The position numbers and the translations under genes were made by a program. Source: Streptomyces blattellae (lineage in GTDB: Bacteria > Actinomycetota > Actinomycetes > Streptomycetales > Streptomycetaceae). Taken from it: a stretch of DNA of 64,000 nt. Below, one piece after another: positions 63,957 to 64,000 of this stretch. The stretch lies in contig NZ_WJBG01000140.1 in the NCBI RefSeq assembly GCF_009709555.1, forward strand, positions 1 to 64,000, given 5' to 3'. Within the stretch, counting starts at the first letter, position 1. The number at the start of each line of letters is the position of its first letter. The notes beneath the pieces are model-generated. The model saw nothing but the letters and a program-made list of their open reading frames with translations. It was not told where the DNA came from and ran no database searches.

Positions 63957-64000
63957 ATGCGCATAGGACTGCTCGGCACCGGCCCCTGGGCACAGATGGC
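63957..64000 (+). CDS. Gfo/Idh/MocA-family oxidoreductase, 5' end only
   Basis: ATG 63957, preceded by GGAAAGG, starts MRIGLLGTGPWAQMA. This is the beta-alpha-beta NAD(P)-binding start (GxGxxA-like) of a Gfo/Idh/MocA dehydrogenase. The gene runs off the end of the window. Three GGCTCGGCAC(C/T)G-type repeats lie just upstream (63909-63940). Confidence 0.75.
   Translation, partial: MRIGLLGTGPWAQM

Overview
The window looks like a piece of a Streptomyces chromosome. It is very GC-rich with strong third-position GC bias, uses many GTG starts, and carries families typical of the genus: a DUF397 / XRE-DUF5753 / S-adenosyl methyltransferase trio, several SpoIIE-type PP2C phosphatases, a LAL-type LuxR regulator, a GH46 chitosanase, a GH10 xylanase, a streptogrisin-type protease, a sortase-E type LAETG cell-wall protein and a thiol/mycothiol-type ArsC. 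I saw no tRNA, rRNA, CRISPR array or phage module. All calls come from reading the sequence; no database search was run.

Layout. 1-1330 is a complete IS3-family insertion sequence whose first base is the first base of the window; the short ORF beyond it may be a disrupted gene. 1.6-4.3 kb holds an S-adenosyl methyltransferase and a protein O-mannosyltransferase gene (pmt) broken by a 4-bp tandem duplication and preceded by a threefold 20-bp repeat that carries tiny coupled ORFs. 4.4-6.9 kb is an arsenic island (arsM divergent from arsR-aquaporin-arsC). 7-11 kb is a decayed stretch with tandem repeats, a broken SRPBCC gene, a VOC remnant, a lipoprotein and a threonine-dehydratase-like enzyme. 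11.2-24.8 kb contains lpd, a LacI-controlled amidohydrolase/cysteine-dioxygenase pair, an aldo-keto reductase with a divergent TetR, a TPR protein, a TetR/SGNH-hydrolase pair, a lipoprotein, a secreted xylanase and an N-terminally truncated phospholipase C.

25-33.4 kb is a block of small membrane proteins (DUF7144-like, SHOCT, HdeD-like), a DUF2252 protein and an 888-aa LAL regulator. 33.9-40.3 kb has the LAETG/DUF1996 cell-wall protein, half of an aldo-keto reductase, a methyltransferase, a secreted protease with a perfect LacI-type palindrome upstream, and an exported beta-carbonic anhydrase. 40.5-49.3 kb has an MFS exporter and three consecutive PP2C (SpoIIE) phosphatases with different sensor modules, followed by a chitosanase, a ferredoxin-NADP reductase and proteins of unknown function.

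55.4-57.0 kb carries a compact graspetide (omega-ester RiPP) locus: a 63-aa TgmA-like precursor and its ATP-grasp ligase TgmB, with an ECF-like promoter and a small His-rich protein convergent to it. The right end has an ABC exporter, a HEAT-like protein, the DUF397/XRE/methyltransferase trio, another aldo-keto reductase and the first codons of a Gfo/Idh/MocA oxidoreductase.

The genes seem to work in small modules: arsenate reduction, arsenite leakage through a channel and arsenic methylation; secreted polymer degradation (xylan, chitosan, protein); partner-switching phosphatases; and ATP-grasp peptide maturation. At least five genes are broken or truncated (pmt, SRPBCC, VOC, phospholipase C, aldo-keto reductase). 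Together with the IS element and at least five tandem-repeat tracts, this suggests a recombination-prone accessory region.
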